Below are positions 1-6,472 of a stretch of DNA of 6,614 nucleotides, in pieces. Position 1 is the first letter of the stretch, and each line of letters begins with the position of its first letter. Source of the DNA: Psychrobacter sp. (GTDB lineage Bacteria > Pseudomonadota > Gammaproteobacteria > Pseudomonadales > Moraxellaceae); assembly GCA_012270355.1 (NCBI GenBank), contig JAAXIL010000017.1, forward strand, positions 1-6,614, given 5' to 3'. Made by a program: the position numbers and the translations under genes. The notes beneath the pieces were generated by a model. The model had not been told where the DNA came from. It saw only the letters and a list, made by a program, of their open reading frames with translations, and searched no databases.

Positions 1-1130
1 TGCCGGCGGCAACGATGGGGACAGCGGGCGGCTATCGGAGTGCTCGCTGGCAGCCCCGGTGGGTCTTGACCCCCGGCCTCTTCCTGTATTGGGTTGGGGC
101 AGTGGGTACCATTACGCTACTCGTAGCAGGTTTTTGTGCCTTGGCTCAAACCGACATTAAACGGGTGCTCGCTTATTCAACCATGAGCCAAATTGGCTAT
201 ATGTTTCTTGCTTTGGGCGTTGGGGCGGGGCAGGTGGCGATTTTTCATCTGATGACCCATGCCTTTTTCAAAGCCCTTTTATTTCTAGCGTCAGGTGCGG
301 TGATTTTAGCCGTACATCATGAACAGAATATTTTTAAGATGGGCGGACTTTGGAACAAAATTCCTTTGGTTTTTGCCTCGTTTGTCGTTGGAGGGGGAGC
401 GTTAGTTGCTTTGCCTTTTATCACGGTCGGGTTTTATTCCAAAGAAGCTATTTTGTTTGAAAGCTATGCAACGGGGCATCACGTTTTGTTTTGGATGGGT
501 GTGTTTGGGACATTTTTAACCGCCATTTATACCTTCCGTTTGATTTGGCTCACCTTCGGGGGTGAAGAAAAAACCCATGCCCACAAAATTGACGGTTGGG
601 ATTATAAACTGCCGTTAATTGTGCTTTTGATATTATCTACAGGACTTGGAGCATTGTTGACCCCGCCACTGGCAGGAGTATTACCCGAAAGCATTGGACA
701 TGCCATGACGTTGGCAGGTGGCGAAACCGCAGAACACGCTACTCATGCCAAACATACTGCCGAATACATTGCAATGGGTGCGATGGCACTGGGCTTGATA
801 CTGGCGTATGTGTTGTATGTGGCAAATTCAGGACGTTTTTTAGCCAAGTTTAAGCGGTCGACGGTTGGGGCAGGGCTGTACCATTGGTGCTATCACGGCT
901 TAGGCTTCGATGCGTTGTTTGATTGGTTGTTTGTCAAACCGTTTAATTTTATCGGTAAATTGCTGAGTGCAGACCCTGTCGATAAAACTTGGAACGTATT
1001 GCCTGCCATCGTTTCAGCAGGTAATAAGGTGATGACAAAGACACAAACGGGGTCACTACGAGGCTATGCAACCAGTTTTGGCTTAGGCATGGCAGTGTTT
1101 TTGGTAATGGTCATGGCGACATTGGTTTAA
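1..1130 (+). CDS. nuoL: NADH-quinone oxidoreductase subunit L, C-terminal part (5' end outside window)
   Basis: This is the distal antiporter-like membrane subunit of complex I, which couples NADH:quinone electron transfer to proton pumping. The frame is read from base 3, giving about 375 residues, and enters at the family's (H)AATMVTAG segment, so roughly the last 60% of a ~610-residue protein is present. Visible hallmarks are QTDIKR..AYSTMSQIGYMF (from 147), HLMTHAFFKALLFLASG (from 246, with the channel lysine at 270-272), HHEQNIFKMGGL, and a GFYSKE segment with the conserved lysine at 441-443 followed by Glu where E. coli has Asp. The C-terminal part, GFDALFDWLFVKPF, fits TM15 and the long lateral amphipathic helix, and a final hydrophobic helix ends the protein. 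Stop codons are tandem (TAA TAG). nuoM follows after 30 nt. The first ~90 bases depart from the family in a biased way (see findings), and the conserved His before AATM reads as Pro. Identification is firm; the extreme 5' residues are doubtful. Confidence 0.96.
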   Translation, partial: PAATMGTAGGYRSARWQPRWVLTPGLFLYWVGAVGTITLLVAGFCALAQTDIKRVLAYSTMSQIGYMFLALGVGAGQVAIFHLMTHAFFKALLFLASGAVILAVHHEQNIFKMGGLWNKIPLVFASFVVGGGALVALPFITVGFYSKEAILFESYATGHHVLFWMGVFGTFLTAIYTFRLIWLTFGGEEKTHAHKIDGWDYKLPLIVLLILSTGLGALLTPPLAGVLPESIGHAMTLAGGETAEHATHAKHTAEYIAMGAMALGLILAYVLYVANSGRFLAKFKRSTVGAGLYHWCYHGLGFDALFDWLFVKPFNFIGKLLSADPVDKTWNVLPAIVSAGNKVMTKTQTGSLRGYATSFGLGMAVFLVMVMATLV

Positions 1131-1135
1131 TAGAC

Positions 1136-1151
1136 CCTTAAGGTTTTAAGG
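1136..1151 (+). promoter_or_regulatory. Hairpin containing the nuoM ribosome-binding site
   Basis: CCTTAA (1136-1141), a GGTT loop and TTAAGG (1146-1151) form a perfect 6-bp stem in the nuoL-nuoM spacer. The only Shine-Dalgarno-like sequence for nuoM, AAGG at 1148-1151, is the 3' arm of this stem and lies 9 nt before the ATG at 1161. In the mRNA the site could be masked until a ribosome finishing nuoL (stop at 1128-1130, just 5 nt before the stem) opens it, which would couple translation of the two subunits. The pairing is seen in the sequence. The coupling is inferred, and the AT-rich stem would be only modestly stable. Confidence 0.4.
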
Positions 1152-1160
1152 TATTTTGAA

Positions 1161-3029
1161 ATGATTGAAAACGACTGGATGTTGCCTGCTTTGATCGCTG
1201 TGCCGTTTATTGCGGGGACGCTGTGTTGGTTGCTTGAAAAGGTCAATAATCGTCTGCCCCGCTGGGTGGCGTTGATTGGTATGCTGATTACCTTTGTCAT
1301 GACGCTGATGCTGTGGGCAGATGGCAACTATGTTGGCATGAGTCAGTCGGTGATTGCCCCGAGTTTGGATGTGCCTTGGCAATCTGAGTTTGATGTGCCT
1401 TGGATAGAGATGCTTGGCATTCGCTTTCATTTGGCACTAGATGGGTTATCGCTACTTATGATTTCGCTCACCGCCTTGCTGGGTGTGATGGCGGTAGGGT
1501 GTTCATGGGGTGAGATTCAACGGCGGGTCGGATTTTTCCATTTAAACTTATTATGGAGCTTAGGTGGGGTCATTGGCGTATTTTTAGCGATCGATCTCTT
1601 TTTATTCTTTTTCTTTTGGGAAATGATGCTCGTCCCCATCTATTTCCTTATTGCCATTTGGGGGCACAATGCCCCGCCCGAAACGGGTGGTAAAACCAAA
1701 GAATACGCCGCTACCAAGTTTTTTATTTATACCCAAGCGTCAGGCTTAATCATGCTGATTGGCGTGTTGTTGTTGGTGCTTGTGAATTATACAAGTACAG
1801 GGCAATTGACGTTTAATTATAATGATTTACTCGGTGTTAGCTTAGGGGTTTGGGAATATCCCATCATGTTGTGCTTCTTTATTGGCTTTGCGGTGAAGTT
1901 GCCTATCATGCCGTTTCATGGCTGGCTACCCGACGCCCACGCTCAAGCCCCAACCGCGGGCTCGGTGGATTTAGCAGGTATTTTGATTAAAACTGCTGCC
2001 TACGGCTTAATTCGGTTTGTGTTGCCGTTATTCCCGGCGGCGACGCAAGACTTTGCCCCAATTGCCATGACGCTTGGCACAATTGGCATTTTTTATGGAG
2101 CATGGCTGGCGTTTGTACAAACTGATGTCAAGCGTCTGTTGGCTTACACCAGTATTTCGCACATGGGCTTTGTGGTGTTGGCGATTTACGCAGGTACATT
2201 GCTCAGTTTACAAGGGTTGGTGGTGCAGATGCTGGCTCATGGCTTAAGTTCGGCAGCATTATTCATCATGGCAGGTCAACTCTACGAACGGTTGCACACT
2301 CGTGATTTGCGACTCATGGGGGGTATGTGGGGGCAATTACCGTATTACGCCCCGCTACTGATGTTCTTTTGTGCCGCCTTATTAGGCATCCCTGGCACAG
2401 GCAACTTTATTGGTGAGTTTTTGATTTTGCTCGGTGCATTTGAGCAGTATCCTTTATTTGTGGTGCTGGCGACCTTTAGTTTGGTTTGGGCGGGATTATA
2501 TTCCTTGATATTGATTTATCGGGCTTTGTTTGGTGAGACAACATTTGTTAGTCGTACGAGACATGACAGACTTCAAACTGCTGAACCTGCCTTGGCAACT
2601 CATGTCGAACACCAAGCATCTAGGCATAACCCTAAATTGTCTCTCATTACTAAAAATGTGCTTAACCCTACGCCCGAGGATCATCCTGTTACTGATGCCC
2701 AGCAGATTCCGTCAAATGAGCCGTCTCAAGCTTATCAAACGCAGAATAATTTAGAACCTGTGACGTATGCCGAAACCAACTCTTATCAAGCTCATACCAA
2801 GCACCCCCATCAAGCCGTTTTATATGACTTGGGTAAGCGAGAATTGGCATTATTGATTGTATTGGCAGTGGGATTGGTTTGGCTTGGGCTTTATCCGCAA
2901 ACCGTGCTCGACACGTCAAGTCATGCCATGCAATGGATTCATAACGCTTATGACTATTCGGAGTTGATGCAGACGGATGTGTCTAGTGCAACCTCAACTG
3001 CACCGTTTGCCCAGGAGGTGACGCAATGA
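1161..3029 (+). CDS. nuoM: NADH-quinone oxidoreductase subunit M with an enlarged hydrophilic loop
   Basis: Antiporter-like proton-translocating subunit of the complex I membrane arm. The 622 residues compare with 509 in E. coli. Key residues of the proton channel are present: Glu154 in the FFWEMMLVP helix (E. coli Glu144), Lys246 in FAVKLPIMPFHGWLPDAH, Lys277 in GILIKTAAYG, and Glu419 in GNFIGEF. QTDVKR..AYTSISHMGF (from 320) is also typical. About 14 membrane helices are expected. Residues about 460-552, between RALFGE and YDLGKRELALL, are a hydrophilic stretch of about 93 residues rich in Thr, Gln, His and Pro, where E. coli has a short loop. By family topology this loop faces the cytoplasm. 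The final helix (VLAVGLVWLGLYPQTVLDTS) and a longer polar C-terminal tail follow. The start is the first ATG after nuoL, with AAGG 9 nt upstream. The stop overlaps the nuoN start (ATGA). Confidence 0.97.
   Translation: MIENDWMLPALIAVPFIAGTLCWLLEKVNNRLPRWVALIGMLITFVMTLMLWADGNYVGMSQSVIAPSLDVPWQSEFDVPWIEMLGIRFHLALDGLSLLMISLTALLGVMAVGCSWGEIQRRVGFFHLNLLWSLGGVIGVFLAIDLFLFFFFWEMMLVPIYFLIAIWGHNAPPETGGKTKEYAATKFFIYTQASGLIMLIGVLLLVLVNYTSTGQLTFNYNDLLGVSLGVWEYPIMLCFFIGFAVKLPIMPFHGWLPDAHAQAPTAGSVDLAGILIKTAAYGLIRFVLPLFPAATQDFAPIAMTLGTIGIFYGAWLAFVQTDVKRLLAYTSISHMGFVVLAIYAGTLLSLQGLVVQMLAHGLSSAALFIMAGQLYERLHTRDLRLMGGMWGQLPYYAPLLMFFCAALLGIPGTGNFIGEFLILLGAFEQYPLFVVLATFSLVWAGLYSLILIYRALFGETTFVSRTRHDRLQTAEPALATHVEHQASRHNPKLSLITKNVLNPTPEDHPVTDAQQIPSNEPSQAYQTQNNLEPVTYAETNSYQAHTKHPHQAVLYDLGKRELALLIVLAVGLVWLGLYPQTVLDTSSHAMQWIHNAYDYSELMQTDVSSATSTAPFAQEVTQ
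3013..3018 (+). promoter_or_regulatory. Strong Shine-Dalgarno for nuoN inside the nuoM end
   Basis: AGGAGG lies 7 nt before the nuoN ATG at 3026 and within the last codons of nuoM. It is a near-perfect anti-16S match and the strongest ribosome-binding site in the window. With the ATGA overlap it fixes the nuoN start and suggests coupled translation of the two subunits. Confidence 0.85.
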
Positions 3030-4534
3030 GTTGGTTTATGTCACCTGCCATGCAACCCTTACACGCCTTTGCTCCACTGGTGGTGGTGACCATCACCGTG
3101 CTTTTAGCCATGTTATCCATTGCCATCAAGCGATGGCATGGTTTGACAGCAACGGTCAGTGTGCTTGGCTTAAACGTTGCTTTGTTGGTATTGCTCGGGC
3201 AAATTTTAGGTTGGTTTACTGGCTTTGATTTGCAAGCCTCTCAAGCGGTCATAGATGGCAGTGTCTATGCTCATTTGTTTCAAATCGACCCCTATGCTCA
3301 GTTTAATATGGTGGTGATTTTGGTGTGCTCGCTGGCGTGTTGCACGTTGTCGTATGCCTATTTTCGCACCTTTACCGACCATAAAGATGAGCTATATTTA
3401 TTGATGCTCATTGCCACTTTGGGGGCAATGCTGATGGTATGTGCTCAGAATTTGGCTGCGATGTTCATCAGTCTTGAGCTGTTATCCGTGCCACTTTATG
3501 GCATGCTCGCTTATGCGTTTATGCGAAGTCGCTCACTAGAGGCAGGATTAAAATATCTCGTGCTATCTGCCACTGCGTCTGCAACGCTACTGATGGGCAT
3601 GGCGTTTATCTACTCGCAAACAGGCACGCTACAATTCAAGCCAATTGCCGCTACCTTACCTCAGCTATTGCAGTCGCCGATTTTATTGCTCGGGGCGACA
3701 ATTATGACAATTGCCATTGCGTTTAAGCTATCGGTTGCACCTTTTCACGCGTGGACGCCCGATGTCTATCAAGGTGCTCCTGTGCCAGTGGCGGCGTATT
3801 TAGCGTCGGTCAGTAAAGTGGCGATGATGGGTCTAGCCATACGCTTTTTTGTCGATTCTGCCGTATTGGCTTTGCCGAGTGTCCAGTTAATTGTCATGAT
3901 TATGGCTACCTTGTCGATTTTACTCGGCAACTTGTTAGCTCTAAAGCAAACCAACCTAAAACGTTTGTTTGGTTATTCTTCCATTGCCCACATGGGATAC
4001 GTGCTGGTGGTGGCGGTCAGTATTGGACCTGCTAGCCCAACGGTGACTAACATGTATATGGCAATGTACGCTCTCACGTCGATCGGGGTGTTCGGTGTGA
4101 TTGCGTTGATGTCCAGCACTTATCGGTTGTCTGGTGAGGCGAGCGACTTGCATCATTACCGTGGCTTATTTTGGCGGCGTCCCGTGTTGACAGGCGTGAT
4201 GACCGTCATGCTGTTATCAATGGCAGGTATTCCACTCACCGCAGGGTTCATTACAAAGTTTTTTGCAGTTCTGGCTGCCGTGCAAGGGATGCATTGGTTC
4301 TTAGCCGTTATGATTGTGGTCGGCAGTGCCATTGGGCTGTTTTACTATTTGCGGGTCATGCTCACCATGTTTAAACGTCCCAAGGAAGCTCATGAAATTG
4401 AGTTTGATGCGTTGTGGCGTTGGGGAACCCAAACGGGCGGATTGATGGTGATTTTGGTGACGCTTATTGTGCTTTATTTTGGCGTATTGCCCAGTAAGCT
4501 GATTGAATGGTCAACCTTAGCGATGATTTGGTAA
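3026..4534 (+). CDS. nuoN: NADH-quinone oxidoreductase subunit N
   Basis: Antiporter-like membrane subunit of complex I, the one of the three nearest the quinone-binding arm. The 502 residues compare with 485 in E. coli, and about 14 hydrophobic segments are visible. Channel residues line up with the family: Glu151 in FISLELLSVPLYGM, Lys176 in EAGLKYLVL, Lys234 and His241 in FKLSVAPFHAWTPDVYQGAP, Lys264 in SVSKVAMM, and Lys411 in GIPLTAGFITKFF. QTNLKRLFGYSSIAHMGY (308-325) is the usual signature following the broken helix. The ATG overlaps the nuoM TGA by two bases (ATGA) and has AGGAGG 7 nt upstream, so the start is secure. Stops are tandem (TAA TAA), and a reductase gene begins 6 nt later on the same strand. 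No truncation or frameshift is seen, and composition matches its neighbours. Confidence 0.97.
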   Translation: MSWFMSPAMQPLHAFAPLVVVTITVLLAMLSIAIKRWHGLTATVSVLGLNVALLVLLGQILGWFTGFDLQASQAVIDGSVYAHLFQIDPYAQFNMVVILVCSLACCTLSYAYFRTFTDHKDELYLLMLIATLGAMLMVCAQNLAAMFISLELLSVPLYGMLAYAFMRSRSLEAGLKYLVLSATASATLLMGMAFIYSQTGTLQFKPIAATLPQLLQSPILLLGATIMTIAIAFKLSVAPFHAWTPDVYQGAPVPVAAYLASVSKVAMMGLAIRFFVDSAVLALPSVQLIVMIMATLSILLGNLLALKQTNLKRLFGYSSIAHMGYVLVVAVSIGPASPTVTNMYMAMYALTSIGVFGVIALMSSTYRLSGEASDLHHYRGLFWRRPVLTGVMTVMLLSMAGIPLTAGFITKFFAVLAAVQGMHWFLAVMIVVGSAIGLFYYLRVMLTMFKRPKEAHEIEFDALWRWGTQTGGLMVILVTLIVLYFGVLPSKLIEWSTLAMIW

Positions 4535-4540
4535 TAAGTC

Positions 4541-5377
4541 ATGACAGATGCCAGTAACATACAAACGATTAAAGTTTTGTCCAAAACCACATGGACAGAC
4601 AGTTTATTCAGTTTTACGACCACTCGCCCGCAAGGATTTAAGTTCACAGCTGGGCAGTTTGTGCGGTTGGGGGTGAATCCTAGCCAGTTACGACATCATC
4701 AATCCAGTAATACCGATGGTACTGATGACGATAAGCACAGTCTTGATGAGGAAATATTTCGGGCGTATTCCATAGTGTCTTCGCCTTATGAAGATGAGCT
4801 AGAGTTTTTTTCAGTAGTGATTCCTGATGGGGCATTTACCTCACAATTGCAGTTTTTGCAAGTGGAAGATGAAGTGCTTTTAAATTCTCAGCCGTTTTGA
4901 TTTTTTACGGTTGCTCGCTATCAATTACCGCCGCCCAAAGACTTGTGGCTTTTGGCAACAGGAACAGGCGTTGCTCCATTTTTATCCATGCTTCAAGACT
5001 TACCAACTTGGCAAAATTACGAGCGTATTATATTAGCGTATAGCGTGCGAACCCAAAGTGAGCTTGCTTACGCAGAACGGATAGAAGAGATTGCAGAGCA
5101 GTTTAGCGAGCTGGTGGACAATCCTGCCAAGTTTACTTTTGTGCCGATTGTGACTCGTGAATCAATGGATGGAGCATTAAACGCCCGTTTGCCAAAGCTA
5201 TTGACAGAGGGAGAATTAGAAAAGCGGGTAGGGCTCAAGTTAGATCCCGACTCTTCGCACGTTATGCTGTGTGGCAATCCGCAAATGGTGGAAGATACCA
5301 AAGAAACGCTAAAGGAAATGGGGCTGACCATGAACCGACGGGGCGAGGGTAACATTGCGGTAGAAAATTATTGGTAA
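4541..5377 (+). pseudogene. fpr: Ferredoxin/flavodoxin-NADP+ reductase, interrupted by one in-frame TGA
   Basis: The family moves electrons between NADPH and ferredoxin or flavodoxin through FAD in the cytoplasm, for redox balance, stress defence and Fe-S metabolism. The frame spans 278 residue positions (E. coli Fpr is 248). In order it shows an FAD-binding barrel with GQFVRLG (38-44) and the RAYSIVSSP motif (74-82), then VIPDGAFTSQL. The NADP domain has LATGTGVAPFLS (138-149), VPIVTRE (201-207), HVMLCGNPQMVEDT (240-253) and an aromatic C-terminus ENYW, as in Fpr proteins ending in Tyr-Trp. Codon 120 is TGA (4898-4900), where the family normally has Gly. Both halves stay in the same frame and look undecayed. 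If the stop is real, the N-terminal fragment (119 residues, ending at 4900) lacks the NADP site, and the C-terminal part lacks FAD contacts and has no good start. Residues ~46-70 hold a polar insertion relative to E. coli. No clear Shine-Dalgarno precedes the ATG, 6 nt after nuoN, so coupling to nuoN translation is likely. It may be a working gene with a base-call error. Confidence 0.88.
4898..4900 (+). other. In-frame TGA within the fpr reading frame
   Basis: This TGA is codon 120 of the reductase frame, between QPF and FFTVARYQLP. In the family a Gly codon is expected here, and GGA to TGA is one base. It lies in the 11-nt T-rich loop of a weak hairpin (arms 4890-4895 and 4907-4912, with one G-T pair). 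No bacterial selenocysteine-insertion hairpin is evident just downstream, and a glycine position is not a usual selenocysteine site. Confidence 0.85.
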
Positions 5378-5408
5378 ATTTTTTTTGTATGTGGGTGGAA
5401 AGTTTATG
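5378..5408. other. Convergent gene junction with a T-run but no clear terminator
   Basis: Only 31 bp separate the fpr stop from the stop of the opposing gene. A run of eight T (5379-5386) follows the fpr stop. The only stem before it is AAAATT (5364-5369) with AATTTT (5377-5382), which is AT-only and weak, so a rho-independent terminator is not well supported. Nothing terminator-like is seen for the minus-strand gene. Confidence 0.4.
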
Positions 5409-6317
5409 TTAAGCGTGACTTGGCTCGACTGCCGCATCAATTGGCTCAAGTGACCCTTCACCAATTTCAGGCTCATCATCAGGCGTAATCAGATCTTCAC
5501 CACTGGCGTTGCCGATTAAGTCCCGCACATTCACTTGCGTTTTAAGCACCATTTGTTCTTCTTCTAATATGCCATAATTGACCTGTGCTTTATGCAAGGC
5601 AGTCATGATTTTCTTGTTCTTTTTAAGCCAACGACCAATGTCCAGATATAAGATATTGTCTTTGGGTTTGGCGATGTTAATTTTTTGCAAAATGACCCCT
5701 AGCGGGTCTTTTTTTAGCACGTTATGATAAAACCAAACGCCCGCTTTGATGCCGAGGCGTTTGATAAACGAATCACAATGTAGGCTCAAAATATCGGTAT
5801 AAGTCTGCTGGGCAAATACAAAGCGTTGTACATCACGGTCAAGCTGGGCGTGAACTAAGCCAAAATTACTCGCTACTTCGGTATAAACCCCTGATGCCTC
5901 AACCGTGCAATACAACCGAAACCAGTCCTCATGTAATTCAACCCGTATCTCCAAAATTTGCTTGACGTTTTTGGTGACAAATTTGGCGAGGGCATCGTTG
6001 ATTTGAGTTTGACTGACGGGAATAGAAAATTCATCATCGATGGCATCGGTGGCTTTGCCGTATAATCTTTTGAGTTTAGAACTTAGCAAAGAAAAAACAT
6101 GGTTAGCTTGCGACCACAATTGCTCATTAAACTCATCAAATATGTCTTCAGCATCCCGACTGCCATCAATATTATCGGTCGTTTTTTCGCGTTCTAATCG
6201 TGCTTGCTCCATTTCGACATAGGATTTTGTCGCATCCAATGAAGCATGGTTGTGTATCGAATCGGTACTAAAATCACGGTCAGTAAAGTTAGTTTGGGAA
6301 GGGGTAGGTTGGGACAC
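5409..6317 (-). CDS. Uncharacterised 302-residue soluble protein
   Basis: I do not recognise this protein and give it no function. No signal peptide or membrane helix is visible, so it is probably cytoplasmic. Residues 1-60 are polar and charged (Ser/Thr/Asp/Glu rich) and probably flexible. Residues ~60-120 look helical, with FNEQLWSQANHVFSLLSSKLKRLYG. The core, ~120-265, mixes strands and helices: QILEIRVELHEDWFRLYCTV (120-139), a segment with HAQLDRDVQRFVFAQQTYTDI (156-176), then GVWFYHNVLKKDPLGVILQKI and a basic WLKKNKKIM (230-238). The last 30 residues are strongly acidic with a low-complexity look. The start is GTG at 6317-6315, supported by AGGA six nt upstream. An in-frame stop lies just above it and there is no ATG until residue 36. 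It is convergent with fpr. Coding is supported by a 909-nt frame with normal codon use and a plausible promoter. It is probably a lineage-restricted conserved protein (inference). Confidence 0.85.
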   Translation of the reverse strand: MSQPTPSQTNFTDRDFSTDSIHNHASLDATKSYVEMEQARLEREKTTDNIDGSRDAEDIFDEFNEQLWSQANHVFSLLSSKLKRLYGKATDAIDDEFSIPVSQTQINDALAKFVTKNVKQILEIRVELHEDWFRLYCTVEASGVYTEVASNFGLVHAQLDRDVQRFVFAQQTYTDILSLHCDSFIKRLGIKAGVWFYHNVLKKDPLGVILQKINIAKPKDNILYLDIGRWLKKNKKIMTALHKAQVNYGILEEEQMVLKTQVNVRDLIGNASGEDLITPDDEPEIGEGSLEPIDAAVEPSHA

Positions 6318-6323
6318 GGGTAA

Positions 6324-6327
6324 TCCT
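6324..6327 (-). promoter_or_regulatory. Shine-Dalgarno deciding a GTG start
   Basis: On the minus strand AGGA (within TAGGAT) lies 6 nt before the GTG at 6317. It supports GTG as the true start of the uncharacterised protein, since no ATG is available in frame before residue 36. Confidence 0.65.
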
Positions 6328-6389
6328 ATACGTTATAAAAATAGGTAAGAGCGACGGCTAAGACTAAATATGTTCACCTCACCCTTTAT

Positions 6390-6418
6390 ATTCTAACAAA
6401 CTTATATCAGTGTGTCCG
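6390..6418 (-). promoter_or_regulatory. Candidate sigma70 promoter for the 302-residue protein
   Basis: Reading the minus strand, CGGACA (6418-6413, four of six matches to the -35 consensus) is followed after exactly 17 nt by TAGAAT (6395-6390, five of six matches to the -10). Transcription would begin near 6383, leaving an untranslated leader of about 65 nt. It was found by eye only; AT-rich intergenic DNA gives chance matches. Confidence 0.4.
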
Positions 6419-6463
6419 CTTCGATTAGAACAGTGAAGATGGTTAATTTATGAGGGCGGGTCA

Positions 6464-6472
6464 TGCTAGAAT
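6464..6472 (+). promoter_or_regulatory. Candidate rightward extended -10 promoter
   Basis: TGCTAGAAT has the TGn extension and a five-of-six -10 box. No good -35 is seen: the best is TTAATT at 6443-6448 with an 18-nt spacer. An extended -10 can work without one. It points out of the window, implying a divergently transcribed gene or RNA starting near 6479, whose coding part is not identifiable here. Copies of GGTTAAT at 6441-6447 and 6475-6481 flank it. Confidence 0.35.

Noticed and set aside
1127..1430. Minus-strand frames over the 5' end of nuoM
   Set aside because: Antisense shadows of a firmly identified gene; no family resemblance or start signals.
2538..2816. NuoM insertion as a recent mobile insertion or separate domain
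   Set aside because: No terminal repeats or target duplication were seen, the frame is kept, and no domain motif is visible.
4890..4960. Selenocysteine or programmed read-through at the fpr TGA
   Set aside because: No convincing SECIS-like stem-loop follows the TGA, the expected residue is Gly rather than Cys, and ferredoxin-NADP reductases are not known selenoproteins.
5068..5355. Minus-strand frame inside the reductase
   Set aside because: Antisense shadow; Ser-rich translation typical of a reversed coding strand.
4943..5377. Independent gene starting at TTG 4943
   Set aside because: It is simply the NADP-binding half of the reductase in the same frame; there is no Shine-Dalgarno and the TTG codes for a family residue (Leu in DLWLLATGTG).
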